This document shows positions 22,914 to 31,876 of a stretch of 64,000 bases of DNA, in pieces (the first letter of the stretch is position 1; the number at the start of each line of letters is the position of its first letter). The stretch comes from Mesorhizobium sp. LHD-90 (GTDB lineage Bacteria; Pseudomonadota; Alphaproteobacteria; Rhizobiales; Rhizobiaceae): positions 1 through 64,000 of the forward strand of contig NZ_JAVFVV010000014.1 in NCBI RefSeq assembly GCF_030929505.1, written 5' to 3'. Position numbers and translations under genes: made by a program. Below the pieces are notes generated by a model. It was not told the DNA's origin. It saw only the letters and a list, made by a program, of their open reading frames with translations, and ran no database searches.

Positions 22914-25085
22914 CTAGGTAGTCTCGAACTCCAGGGCAAACACGTCATCAGCGACGGTCTCGTCGAAAATCGTTGACCAATCCCGCGATGAGGGGGGCCT
23001 GCTCCCGGCATCTCCCTTTCCCCCGATCAGCGCCCTTAGGCGGCGTGCTGCGATGTCGAACCTCGTGTCGATTTCATCCTTGAACAATGGCAATTGCTGT
23101 GGTGGCTTGGCGGCGGAATTGCGAGGCTTCGCCATGTTCGTCACTTTGTCGACCAACGGTGCTTCACCACTTGTCAGGGACGATCGACCTGCGATTTCCG
23201 CTGATGCCTTGGGATGAGCCCGAACATTGGGTAAGCGCGGATCCAGCGCGGCCGCTACCGGATCAGGCTCGGTCACCAGAACGTCCAGGCGATGCGTTTC
23301 GTGCGGCCTCACCGTTCCCCGCTGATTTCGTGTTGGTGAGCCTGGCACGAGTGGCCCAGGCACTTCGGACTCCTGGCTGTCTTGGGCGGTCGCCGGCGCG
23401 TACCCAGGGGCAATGGCCGGTACTGGTCGTTGTGGCAAGAACTCGGTTGCAGGAACATCCGGCATGTTGGCTCGTGAAAATCCCTCCATCGCCTTGAACG
23501 GTGCGGTCCGGAAAAACCGAAACCTGTCGGCAAAGATTGGGTTTTGGCCCTCGGCGAGGATGACCATCTTGTCGGGCGGCATCTGCCGAACTTCCTGCGG
23601 CATCATCAGATCGCGTTCCCGCAACTGCTCAACCTTTGTCCGTCGATGCAGCCCCATCAGCTCAATGGTCCGGGATTCGGTCTTATAGCGGACCGTACGC
23701 TTGCCAAGTCCTTTCGAGACGGCTTCCGCAGTCACCTGGTCATTAGCGCCGAACACAAGCTGATAGCCGCAATTGCCCATCAGGGAATGACGCGAGGTCT
23801 CGCCGTACATCTCGTCAAGGTTCTTGAGGTCCTGGATCACGAAGGCCATCTTGATGTTGTAGCCGGCCACGTAGGGCAGTTTTGTCGTGATCTCGCTCAT
23901 CTTCTTGAGCTGCCGGAACTCGTCGAGCAGGAAATAGACCGGGACCGAACGTTCGCTGTGCTCGAGCATCAACGTGTCGAGCGTCTGTTGGACGAAAAGT
24001 GCGAGCAGCGGCCGCAGCAACGTGATGTCGGTGACATTGGGCGCAAGGTAAATCGAGATCGGCCTGCGCTTCATTGCGCGCAGGTCCATGTCGGTCACCG
24101 ATGTCGCTGCGACGACACGCTCGTTGCGGAATGGCCGCAACGCCTTCTGAATGTCGAGCAGCGCGGAGGCTGCTGCGCGCTCTGACAGGGCGATATAGGC
24201 GTTGAAGCTCTCCATGGTGAAGCGCGATAAATACGGCTCGCGTTCCTTAATGAGGATCATCAACGCCTGAAGATTGACCCCGCTGTTGAAGAAGGCAGTC
24301 ACCTCGCCGAGGTTACGCCTCCCCTCATAGTAGACACTCTCATTGATGTAGCTGATCGCCCCGGCCATCACCTGTTGTGCAGTCGCCTGCCAGATCGAGT
24401 TTTCTGATTCGGTGTTCTCGGGAACCAGGATAGCAGCCATGTTCTGGATGTCGGTGGTGCGATCACCCCGATCCGGCCGAATGAAGTCTAGTGGATTGTA
24501 ACGGTGCGTTCGGTCCGATCCTGGCGCGAAGAGAAAGACCTGGCTGCCCTTCGATTTCCGATATGCCGCTGTGCTCCGAAAAATCTCTCCCTTGAGGTCG
24601 GTGACCACCATGGAACCATCGTGGGTCAGCGCGTTTGGAATTACATAACAGGCCCCCTTCCCCGAACGCGTGGGTCCGATGATCAGGTGGTGCCGATCAT
24701 CTTCGACACGGAGAATCTGGCGTCCGAGGCGGCCGAGGATCTTGCCTTTCTTGCGAAACCATCCGTCACGCCGCAACGACATCACCGTCTGGAACCGTGC
24801 ATCTCCCAGCGGACTCGAGTTTGCACGCAATCCGGCATAGCCAACGATAGTCGCGACAATAGCGGCCGGGAGCAGCGCACCGAGTGCAATCGAACGCAGG
24901 ACACTGCTGTCGCCATAGGAGACAAGCTGCTGGAACGGTGCAAAGGGATTGGTGGTTGTCGTCGCGTGGAGGATCCTGCCGTCTCCAAACAGGAACTGCA
25001 AGGCGAGACCGTAAGCCAGCAGCCAGACCGCGAAGGCGACTACCAGGCAGAAGCCGAGATAGACTATGCGGAGCGAACCGGTCAT
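22914..25085 (-). CDS. virD4: VirD4-type coupling protein
   Basis: A 723-residue hexameric-type ATPase that brings the relaxase-DNA complex to the secretion channel. Two N-terminal membrane helices (~residues 8-34 and 65-85) precede Walker A IIGPTRSGKGACYVIP (137-144) and Walker B VYFLLDEFRQL (~380). The C-terminal ~150 residues are Pro-rich and probably disordered. Its ATG overlaps the virB11 stop as ATGA, so it is the last gene of the minus-strand virB operon. It is about 70 residues longer than Ti VirD4. Its partner relaxase is at 18292. Confidence 0.94.
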   Translation of the reverse strand: MTGSLRIVYLGFCLVVAFAVWLLAYGLALQFLFGDGRILHATTTTNPFAPFQQLVSYGDSSVLRSIALGALLPAAIVATIVGYAGLRANSSPLGDARFQTVMSLRRDGWFRKKGKILGRLGRQILRVEDDRHHLIIGPTRSGKGACYVIPNALTHDGSMVVTDLKGEIFRSTAAYRKSKGSQVFLFAPGSDRTHRYNPLDFIRPDRGDRTTDIQNMAAILVPENTESENSIWQATAQQVMAGAISYINESVYYEGRRNLGEVTAFFNSGVNLQALMILIKEREPYLSRFTMESFNAYIALSERAAASALLDIQKALRPFRNERVVAATSVTDMDLRAMKRRPISIYLAPNVTDITLLRPLLALFVQQTLDTLMLEHSERSVPVYFLLDEFRQLKKMSEITTKLPYVAGYNIKMAFVIQDLKNLDEMYGETSRHSLMGNCGYQLVFGANDQVTAEAVSKGLGKRTVRYKTESRTIELMGLHRRTKVEQLRERDLMMPQEVRQMPPDKMVILAEGQNPIFADRFRFFRTAPFKAMEGFSRANMPDVPATEFLPQRPVPAIAPGYAPATAQDSQESEVPGPLVPGSPTRNQRGTVRPHETHRLDVLVTEPDPVAAALDPRLPNVRAHPKASAEIAGRSSLTSGEAPLVDKVTNMAKPRNSAAKPPQQLPLFKDEIDTRFDIAARRLRALIGGKGDAGSRPPSSRDWSTIFDETVADDVFALEFETT

Positions 25086-26113
25086 GGCGCATCCGTCCGC
25101 CCATGGGCGAAGAAGATCTCGGACACGCCGCGTCGGCCGCCATCCCGGCGCAACTGGATTACGATCGGGATGACTTGCCTGATGTAGGATATCAGATCAG
25201 CCTTTGGATACGCGGCTGACAGACCCGATTGCATGACCATCATGGCGAGCTGCTCATAGGCGCCGAGCGGCGTATCTGCGTGCACGGTCGACATCGAGCC
25301 AGGGTGGCCGGTGTTAATCGCACGCAGAAATGCGAATGCCTCCGATCCCCTCACCTCGCCGACGAAAAGCCTATCCGGCCTCATGCGCAGCGATGCCTCG
25401 AGCAGCGATTGGATCGTCACATTGGCGGTTCCTTGATCACCGCGCGACGCCAGGAGGTGCACCGCATTCTTCTGCGGAGGGAACAATTCCCGCGTATCTT
25501 CCAGCGTGATGATGCGCTCATTCTCATCGACCGACTTCAGGCAGGCGTTGAGAAAAGTCGTCTTGCCGCTCGAAGTGCCGCCGCTGATCAGGATCGAGAC
25601 GCGATTGACGATGGCCGTGCGAATGAAACCGTAGATATCTTTTCGCGAGAGTTGGTTGATGAGCGCCTCATCCGTTTCGCTGAGCCCGCCGACGGCCACC
25701 GTCACCTCGTCGAGCGATCCCCGATCGCGATAGTCCTCAAGCGTGAAGTCGCTCACGACCTGCTTGCGGATGGATAGTGTGCCACCGTCGGGTGCGGCGG
25801 GCGGAAGAACGACCTGGATGCGCTCACCGGTTGGAAGGGCCGCGCTGAGGATCGGATTGGCGGGACTGACAAACTGGTTCGTGCTTGCAGCCACGCGCTC
25901 CCCGATATTGACGATCTCGGCTGTGGTGAGTTCGGGGATACCGTGGAACTCCATATGTGCGGCGTCGAGGCGCTCGACATAGACTTGGCCCGGCCGATTG
26001 ACCGAGATCTCAACGACACCGAGGTCGTCAAGGAACGATTTCAGCGGCGCGAGCGCGCGATAGAGGAAATAGTGCCGGTTGTCCGAAGCGAGCTCAGTGA
26101 AGGCCACGTTCAC
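25082..26113 (-). CDS. virB11: VirB11-type secretion ATPase
   Basis: A 343-residue cytoplasmic traffic ATPase. Walker A is ILISGGTSSGKTTFLNA (~residues 170-186), an Asp box and Walker B lie in RPDRLFVGEVRGSEAF, and His motifs lie in NTGHPGSMSTVHADT. The start is GTG at 26113 with GGAGAT five bases upstream on the minus strand, overlapping virB10 by 20 bases. The ATPase switches the VirB4 machine between pilus building and DNA export in related systems. Confidence 0.94.
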   Translation of the reverse strand: MNVAFTELASDNRHYFLYRALAPLKSFLDDLGVVEISVNRPGQVYVERLDAAHMEFHGIPELTTAEIVNIGERVAASTNQFVSPANPILSAALPTGERIQVVLPPAAPDGGTLSIRKQVVSDFTLEDYRDRGSLDEVTVAVGGLSETDEALINQLSRKDIYGFIRTAIVNRVSILISGGTSSGKTTFLNACLKSVDENERIITLEDTRELFPPQKNAVHLLASRGDQGTANVTIQSLLEASLRMRPDRLFVGEVRGSEAFAFLRAINTGHPGSMSTVHADTPLGAYEQLAMMVMQSGLSAAYPKADLISYIRQVIPIVIQLRRDGGRRGVSEIFFAHGRTDAP

Positions 26114-27314
26114 GGCGTATCTCCTTCAACGCTTCGGTGACCGGATCCTCATAGAGGCTAGAGAAATCCAGATCCTGACGGACGAAGACGAAGATCCGCT
26201 CGCCCTGGCTCACGCTGATCGTCGGCGGTATCCGCAAGGAATCGCCGAGCGCCTGGTTGGCCATATCGGCAAAGGTCTGTGCGATCGTTTCCCGCGCAAG
26301 CTCTTCAGCACGCTGCGCATCGTCGCTGTCGCCGGTCGCGGCCTGGCTGCCGTAGCCGGTCAGGTAACTGGCACCACCGCCTACGATCGAGAGCAGAATC
26401 GCGGCGCCGAAACGTTCGCGGAACTTGTTGTCGACCCGTCCTGTCAGGCCGGCACGTCCAAGGCTGTCGGCACCGATCGAATTCAGCCGGACGGAGACGC
26501 CGTCGTCGCGCAGCATACGGGTCCAGACCACGAAAATCCGCTTCTGTCCGCGAGTGACCTCCGACTGATACTCGCCTATCAGCCGAGTCCCCGTGGGAAT
26601 CAGGACCCTACGGCCGTCGAAAGAAAAGACGTCCTGCGAGACGATCGCCCTCACCTGCCCCGGCAGGTCGCTGACGATGGCTGTCTCCAGAATGCCCGGG
26701 ATCAAGGTACCTTCCGGAACGAGTGCATCGATCCGGTCGATCTTGCGGGCCTGTGCACTGCGGTCGCCGATGCTGGCGGTCGCGGCCAGGAACTTGCTGC
26801 TGCGATCCTCGCCGGCGACGGTCAGGCCCTCCCCCTCTCCTCCGGTCAGGCTGCCGGGTTCGGACGATGCAGAATTGTCCAGAACGACCATGTTCGAGCG
26901 GAAGCGTGCCGGGAATTCTTCCACCGGCGCTTCGGCAGCTTCCGGCGGTGGTGGCGCCTCACCCGGCACGGGGGGCGGCGGCACGTCAAATTCGGTGGTA
27001 TCCACCTTCTCCTGTGGTGGCGGAGGCGGCGGAGGGGGCGGAATCTCGATCACTTCTGGTGCAGGAGGCCTGGGCTCCGGCTCGCCGTCACGAACGAAGG
27101 ATGGCGGACGGAAGGTGGTGGTGGTGAACTCCTCGTCGCCGTCCAGCATGTCACGCGCCGGCGGCTGCCTTCCAGCGAGAACGATATACCCTGCGACGAG
27201 TCCAATCAGGATGAAGAGCGCCCCGCCGACCAGCTGCTTGCGTCGGACAGACCTGTCCGCGATGACCGGATCATCATCGTGAGCAAGGGCTTCGAGCTCG
27301 GGAGAGCGCCTCAT
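26094..27314 (-). CDS. virB10: VirB10, inner-to-outer membrane scaffold
   Basis: A 406-residue protein. A short cytoplasmic N-terminus and one membrane helix (LVGGALFILIGLVAGYIVLA) are followed by a very Pro-rich periplasmic region with a run of about ten prolines, then the conserved beta-barrel domain (LVPEGTLIPGILETAI, RVLIPTGTRLIGEYQS, GLTGRVDNKFRERFGAA). It spans both membranes and gates the outer pore with VirB9. Its ATG overlaps the virB9 stop (TGATG). A longer open frame reaching 27677 is virB9 sequence in another frame. Confidence 0.93.
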   Translation of the reverse strand: MRRSPELEALAHDDDPVIADRSVRRKQLVGGALFILIGLVAGYIVLAGRQPPARDMLDGDEEFTTTTFRPPSFVRDGEPEPRPPAPEVIEIPPPPPPPPPQEKVDTTEFDVPPPPVPGEAPPPPEAAEAPVEEFPARFRSNMVVLDNSASSEPGSLTGGEGEGLTVAGEDRSSKFLAATASIGDRSAQARKIDRIDALVPEGTLIPGILETAIVSDLPGQVRAIVSQDVFSFDGRRVLIPTGTRLIGEYQSEVTRGQKRIFVVWTRMLRDDGVSVRLNSIGADSLGRAGLTGRVDNKFRERFGAAILLSIVGGGASYLTGYGSQAATGDSDDAQRAEELARETIAQTFADMANQALGDSLRIPPTISVSQGERIFVFVRQDLDFSSLYEDPVTEALKEIRRERGLH

Positions 27315-28123
27315 CAGTTTCCGCTCCGACGTCGAGGTTTCGCCTGAGCATCTTCCGCCGGTCCGAGGATGGCCGGATCGGGGGCGCCAAGATCCGGCTT
27401 CCTCAGATTGAAGATGCAGATCCACTGATCGCCGTCGCGCAACGTGAACTGCGTCGCCGCGCCATCGACCACGATGTATTCGCCTTCCCTGCGGAAGTTC
27501 TTCAACGTCTCGGAAAAATCGGAGTTGACGGCGAAGATCGCCGGGACACGACGATCGAACTTGAAAAAAGTCTTGTTGCCGTCGTCGAAGACCATCAGGG
27601 GCTTGAGCCGCGCGTCGCCCGAGAAGGAGTAGTCGATGTTGACGTTTGCCTTGTCGATCCCGGAGATGTTCGGCCAAGCCGCGCGCTGCTCGGCCTCCGT
27701 CCGCAAGGCGGCATTGAGGCTTTTTTCTGGATAGTGGAAGCGGATTCCGAAGACCTTGCGACCCGCTTCGGGGGCAAAATCGTGAAGCTCAAGATAGTAG
27801 ATGCGCTTGGACGTGACGACGTTCATGTTCGTTGTCACGTCTTTCGCGATCGGCTTGACGAAGAGAATATTGCCCTTCTCGGAGGGCACCACCTGCCAGC
27901 TCTCAGTGTCGCCCAGCGAGATCGTCTCGAACTTCTCGTCCTCATCGAAGATGATCATTGTCGAGATACCGTAGGTCGCAAAAACCTGGACGACGTTGTT
28001 TTCCTGATACGTGACGCTGGTCACCCTCGCATCGAGAGAGCCACCCTTCGGAGTTTGCGCTGCTAAAGTGGGCCCACAGACACCCATCAGTACGAGAGCG
28101 GTCATAAGGTAGCGGCCTCTCAT
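27314..28123 (-). CDS. virB9: VirB9, outer-membrane core component
   Basis: A 269-residue protein with a cleavable signal (MTALVLMGVCGPTLAAQ). The N-terminal domain has VFATYGISTMIIFDEDEKFE and SLGDTESWQV. The C-terminal domain has NINYSF-like DYSFSGDARLKPLMVFDDG and RRVPAIFAVN, as in VirB9/TrbG. It makes the outer ring with VirB10 and the lipoprotein. Start and stop overlap both neighbours. The open frame extends upstream to 28864, but that part is virB8 in another frame. Confidence 0.93.
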   Translation of the reverse strand: MRGRYLMTALVLMGVCGPTLAAQTPKGGSLDARVTSVTYQENNVVQVFATYGISTMIIFDEDEKFETISLGDTESWQVVPSEKGNILFVKPIAKDVTTNMNVVTSKRIYYLELHDFAPEAGRKVFGIRFHYPEKSLNAALRTEAEQRAAWPNISGIDKANVNIDYSFSGDARLKPLMVFDDGNKTFFKFDRRVPAIFAVNSDFSETLKNFRREGEYIVVDGAATQFTLRDGDQWICIFNLRKPDLGAPDPAILGPAEDAQAKPRRRSGN

Positions 28124-28815
28124 CGCGCTTCCCCAGGCGTCACCGTCTCTTGATCGCGACGGTAGGCATAGACCTGGAAGCCAAGCGGGTTCTCGAAACG
28201 CCACTCGTTGCGCATAGGTGTGTCGGTGTAGCGAAAGCGGACAACCGAGATCCAATGACGCACGATCGATTCCGTTTCGCTGCGTTCGTTTGTCGAGAAC
28301 CTGATGATCGCGGTGCTCGTGTTTGGGAACGTCACCGACTTGATGTCGACCAGCACCCGCTTCAGACGGCCATAGATCTTCGCAGGATTCTGGGCATTGG
28401 CTGCGCTGTAAAGACCCTGCAGTTCGCGTGCGGCCTCGTCCGTGGACAGGAGCGCTGCAATCCCGAAATTTTCCTCGATCGCGTAGGGGTCGTAGCCTTC
28501 GCGCGACCGGATGTAGCGCACGACATTGGCTTGGGTGACGGCCTGCTGCTCGGTCAGGTTTGCCGGCCGCGTCAGGCCTGACTTGACTTCGATATATCCC
28601 GTGGTCTGATCGACGGTTACCAGATAGGGCTCGAAGCTCTTCAACGGCAGCATCAGGACGACAGCCAGCAGGCTGAGCAAGGCGAGCCCGGCGAAGATGA
28701 TCGAGAAGAACCAGGCGACCCGCGCCGACCGCTTCGCCCGCTTGATGATCTCCTGCTCCCATATGTCGCCATGCTGGAAATATGAGCGCAGCGCGGTTTC
28801 GGACTTGTCGGCCAT
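28120..28815 (-). CDS. virB8: VirB8, inner-membrane assembly factor
   Basis: A 231-residue bitopic protein: cytoplasmic N-terminus, one membrane helix (VAWFFSIIFAGLALLSLLAV) and a periplasmic NTF2-like domain (EPYLVTVDQTTGYIEV, YDPYAIEENFG, RHWISVVRFRYTDTP). It nucleates channel assembly in VirB systems. ATG at 28815 with AAGGG upstream is preferred over GTG at 28818. The gap to virB6 is 45 bases and too short to hold a classical virB7, which may be replaced by the lipoprotein at 29881. Confidence 0.92.
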   Translation of the reverse strand: MADKSETALRSYFQHGDIWEQEIIKRAKRSARVAWFFSIIFAGLALLSLLAVVLMLPLKSFEPYLVTVDQTTGYIEVKSGLTRPANLTEQQAVTQANVVRYIRSREGYDPYAIEENFGIAALLSTDEAARELQGLYSAANAQNPAKIYGRLKRVLVDIKSVTFPNTSTAIIRFSTNERSETESIVRHWISVVRFRYTDTPMRNEWRFENPLGFQVYAYRRDQETVTPGEAR

Positions 28816-28860
28816 CACTGCCCTTCTCTTGCCGTTCGAGTTCCATCAGCGGCTCCCCGA

Positions 28861-29871
28861 TCACGGTTGCCTTGGGGTTCCATTGGATGTGATCGCGCGC
28901 TGCATGGAGGCGCCGGCGCCATCCTGCCGGGGTGAATGAAGCCGCGCTTGGACCCGATGCACAGCCGCCTGTGTTTGCTGAGCCGAGCGGCCGATCGCCT
29001 CACGACCCCAGAAGATTCCTCTCGTGGTCAGATGCCGCGAACGAGGGCCGATTGGTGTGGCCAATCCGCCGGCTATGCCCTGCGCAAGCGATTGGACCTG
29101 GATGAGCACGAAGCTGCCGGCGAGACAAAGCATGATAAAGGCGGCGAAATCGCTGAGGGTCAGCTCGCGGTCGCCGGAGATCTGGTCGATCTTTGTCAGT
29201 TCCGGTTCCATAGCGGCAATCAGGAAGGCGGCGATCACGTAGACGAACAGAGGAATGATGGCGTAGAGCAGCGACTGGTTGAGCCACCCCATCGCGTAGC
29301 TTCGCGTCGAGTCGAAAAAGAAGCATGAGATGAAAATGGGCGCCGTGCCGAGCAGCACCCAAAGCACAACCTTGGCGAGCACGAGGATGCCGAGCGCGAC
29401 CGCAACGAACAGGCCGGCAAAGACCATGATGATCAGGCCGATCAACGCCGGCAGGACGGACAAGTAGCCGGCCTGCTCAGAAAACGCCGCGGCGGCAACG
29501 TTCGCTGTCTTCCATATCTGTGACAGCCCGTTGGTGGGCTCGGTCACGCCGGTCGCCGAGGCTGCAAGGATAGCCCGCCCGGCATCCTCCGGCACGGTCG
29601 TGATCCACTCGTAGACGAGCGAATTGAAGTTTGCCCACGACGTGACGATGATGAAGATGATCAACGCGCGCGAGAGCCTGCCGATGATTTCCGCGACGCT
29701 GAGGCGCGACGTGCCGAGGAAGAGCTGGACGCCGTAGAAAAGCACGGCGACGATGAAGAGCACCCGAAGCAGCGGCTCGATGTCCTGGCTGAGCGCTTCG
29801 TAGGCACGCTGGGAAAAATTCTCGCCAGAGGCGTCGATCCGATCGAGAAGTTCGCCGATAAAGTCGTCCAC
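28861..29871 (-). CDS. virB6: VirB6, polytopic inner-membrane channel protein
   Basis: A 336-residue protein with at least five hydrophobic helices (VLFIVAVLFYGVQLFLG, IGLIIMVFAGLFVAVALGIL, KVVLWVLLGTAPIFISCFFF and others), including the conserved Trp-rich centre (SYAMGWLNQSLLYAIIPLFV). It forms part of the DNA path across the inner membrane. The start is GTG at 29871. The C-terminal 80 residues are polar and basic. Confidence 0.9.
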   Translation of the reverse strand: MDDFIGELLDRIDASGENFSQRAYEALSQDIEPLLRVLFIVAVLFYGVQLFLGTSRLSVAEIIGRLSRALIIFIIVTSWANFNSLVYEWITTVPEDAGRAILAASATGVTEPTNGLSQIWKTANVAAAAFSEQAGYLSVLPALIGLIIMVFAGLFVAVALGILVLAKVVLWVLLGTAPIFISCFFFDSTRSYAMGWLNQSLLYAIIPLFVYVIAAFLIAAMEPELTKIDQISGDRELTLSDFAAFIMLCLAGSFVLIQVQSLAQGIAGGLATPIGPRSRHLTTRGIFWGREAIGRSAQQTQAAVHRVQARLHSPRQDGAGASMQRAITSNGTPRQP

Positions 29872-29880
29872 CGCCCTGCC

Positions 29881-30105
29881 CTATTCCTGGCTGTCGCCCG
29901 CCAGTTGTTCGACCGCCGCGAGCGCTGCCGCCCTGTTTGCGTTGAGTTCCGTCATCGGACCGCACGGACTTCCCACCTCTGCGTAGCTCGACAGATTGGC
30001 CGACCGCTTGCATGGCGCAGTCTTTTCGCGGGGTGTTCCGCACCCGCTGGCTACCAGAACGAGAGTTAGGACGGCGATTCCCGATCCGCATCGACAAGCC
30101 ATCAT
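29881..30105 (-). CDS. Small lipoprotein (EexN-like or VirB7-equivalent)
   Basis: A 74-residue protein with a lipoprotein signal: MMACRCGSGIAVLTLVLVAS then GCG, where the lipobox Cys follows VASG. The mature part is short and has three more cysteines (TAPCKRS..., GSPCGPM). It sits between virB5 and virB6 and its ATG overlaps the virB5 stop (ATGA). In many alphaproteobacterial VirB operons this slot is taken by the entry-exclusion lipoprotein EexN, and a VirB7 that stabilises VirB9 is otherwise missing here. Which role applies cannot be decided from sequence. Confidence 0.75.
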   Translation of the reverse strand: MMACRCGSGIAVLTLVLVASGCGTPREKTAPCKRSANLSSYAEVGSPCGPMTELNANRAAALAAVEQLAGDSQE

Positions 30106-30800
30106 TCGTACTGCAGAGCCTTTCGCGTGTTCGACATGTCGGTCAGCTTGCGCTGGTTCTCCGCATGCAGCGATTGCACGCCGCCATTGAGAACGCCGAT
30201 CATCTCGTTGAGCGTCAGGCCGGTTTGAACCTGGAGCTGGGTGTTCTGGTCGATGGAGCCCTTGATGTCCTCAGCCTGTCCGATCTCCCCGCCCGCGGTT
30301 TCAAGAGCCGAGCGGCGCGTTTCGACCGCCTGCTGGGAGCCTTTGATCAGCGCCGAAACTCCCATCACCGTTTTCATGAGTTCCTCATAGGATTTGTCGC
30401 TGGAGAGGGAGCTGTTCTCCTTGCCGGACAGCGAGCGAACGAGCTGAAGCCCATTGATGAAAAGCGTTGCCGCCTGCACTACTTTGGAATCGAGAGATCC
30501 GAAATCGGCTACGCCGCTCTTCAGGAGCTGGTCGAAGGACGGCACCGACGAGACGCTGAAGCCGTTGCCGATTGCCAGGTCCTTCAACGATCCGGCTTCA
30601 CTGCCGCGATCGCCGGTCACGGCCTTCAGCGTCTCCTCGACCGTGGTGAGGATTTCCTTGTTGGTGTCGAGAATCCGCCCGGTTTTTTCGGCGGTGTCGC
30701 GCGCCACGGCATAGTTGGTCTTGTCGATGACCGGAATATCGGCCGCCGCCGGCACAATGCCGGAGCCCAGGGTCAGCAGGACAGACAGCGATCGGTTCAT
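30102..30800 (-). CDS. virB5: VirB5, minor pilus component
   Basis: A 232-residue exported protein. The signal is MNRSLSVLLTLGSGIVPAAA and the mature part is mostly helical with many Gln, Asn and Lys, as expected for the pilus-tip adhesin VirB5 (ATLFINGLQLVRSL, TGLTLNEMIGVLNGGVQSLH, ending NQRKLTDMSNTRKALQYE). The ATG at 30800 has AAGGAG six bases upstream; a longer open frame from 30926 lacks a site and overlaps the preceding gene. VirB5 family members diverge quickly, so assignment rests on position and composition. Confidence 0.85.
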   Translation of the reverse strand: MNRSLSVLLTLGSGIVPAAADIPVIDKTNYAVARDTAEKTGRILDTNKEILTTVEETLKAVTGDRGSEAGSLKDLAIGNGFSVSSVPSFDQLLKSGVADFGSLDSKVVQAATLFINGLQLVRSLSGKENSSLSSDKSYEELMKTVMGVSALIKGSQQAVETRRSALETAGGEIGQAEDIKGSIDQNTQLQVQTGLTLNEMIGVLNGGVQSLHAENQRKLTDMSNTRKALQYE

Positions 30801-30811
30801 TCTTAGCTCCT

Positions 30812-31876
30812 TCATTGTGTATCGAGCAAAAGTCCCGCCTGCGCATCGATGCGCAGGACACACCCCTTGGCGCTCGGATCCCAGACCAGGTTCTGCCGTT
30901 CGTCGCAGAAACCCGCGACCGGCCAATCGTCCTCTTCGCCATTTTCCTCGTAACGCGTCGAACGGTTTGCCCCTGAGATTTCGCCAAGTGTCAACGCGTT
31001 GCTGGAATTGGTCAGGTCGGCGAATGCCGTGCCGAGCAGGATTAGCCGATTGATGAGTTCGAGATTCGCGTTGCGCGCACCTGAATTGTGATCCCAGCTA
31101 TCCTGGATCGTGCCGCTTCTGAGTCCGCCGAGCTGCTGAAGCCAGGAGCCGACATCGCCGGACCCCTCGCCGATCGCGGTTGTCAGGCCCATCGCATTCA
31201 TCGTGCTGGTGCGGGCACTCTCATAGGTGCCACCGCCGCCATAGTTGAGCGGCATGCCGGATTTGTCGGAGCCGCCGAAAGCCGGAAGCCATTTTTGCGT
31301 TATATTGGCGACGTAGCCCTGCGTTTCCCGAAAGGGGGGGGTGCCGCCATATTTGTTCACGTTCCCTGCGCCGGCATTGTACGCGGCGAGGGCCAGAGAG
31401 ACATCGCCGTTGTATTTTCGAAGCTGCTGCTTGTAGTAGCGCGCGCCGCCGCGCAGATTCTGTTCGATGTTTTGTGGATCGACGCCGAGGTCGCCGGCCG
31501 TGCCGGGCATCAATTGGGCGAGGCCAATCGCGCCCGCTGGAGACTTCGCACAGGGATTGAATCGGCTCTCCTGGTAGACGAGCGCCAGGAACTGGTTCTC
31601 GTCGATCCCCTCCTCCCGCGCGATCCGACGCACCATGCCGGCGATCGCCGGATTGGCGTTTGCCGCCCCAACCGGATCTTCCTTTCTCCCCGGCCGGTAC
31701 ATCGAGCAGGTCACGCTCTGGTTGTTGACGTACCGATTCTCGTCGACTTTCTCGATCTCGGAAGTTTTGCGGTCGCGGTCCTCGCGCTGGTCGAGCACGG
31801 TTCCGTCGATGGTTGGTATGTCGGCGAGCGCTGGCGACGCGACGCACGCGATGAGGATGGAAAGACGCCTGATCAT
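30812..31876 (-). CDS. Second lytic transglycosylase in the virB operon
   Basis: A 354-residue exported protein: signal MIRRLSILIACVASPALA, then a SLT domain with catalytic Glu in LVYQESRFNPCAKSPAGAIG, LAQLMPGTAGDLGV and ALAAYNAGAGNVNKYGG. Such enzymes cut peptidoglycan glycan strands to make room for the channel. The C-terminal ~130 residues are an extra domain not found in VirB1 (ELINRLILLGTAFADLTNS, then a Cys-containing tail CDERQNLVWDPSAKGC). Its ATG overlaps the virB4 stop. A VirB1-like enzyme is also encoded at 34940. Confidence 0.9.
   Translation of the reverse strand: MIRRLSILIACVASPALADIPTIDGTVLDQREDRDRKTSEIEKVDENRYVNNQSVTCSMYRPGRKEDPVGAANANPAIAGMVRRIAREEGIDENQFLALVYQESRFNPCAKSPAGAIGLAQLMPGTAGDLGVDPQNIEQNLRGGARYYKQQLRKYNGDVSLALAAYNAGAGNVNKYGGTPPFRETQGYVANITQKWLPAFGGSDKSGMPLNYGGGGTYESARTSTMNAMGLTTAIGEGSGDVGSWLQQLGGLRSGTIQDSWDHNSGARNANLELINRLILLGTAFADLTNSSNALTLGEISGANRSTRYEENGEEDDWPVAGFCDERQNLVWDPSAKGCVLRIDAQAGLLLDTQ

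Noticed and set aside
27315-27677. N-terminal extension of virB10
   Set aside because: It overlaps virB9 in another frame and would put 120 non-homologous residues before the VirB10 start.
28124-28864. N-terminal extension of virB9
   Set aside because: It overlaps virB8; the real start is followed by a signal peptide.
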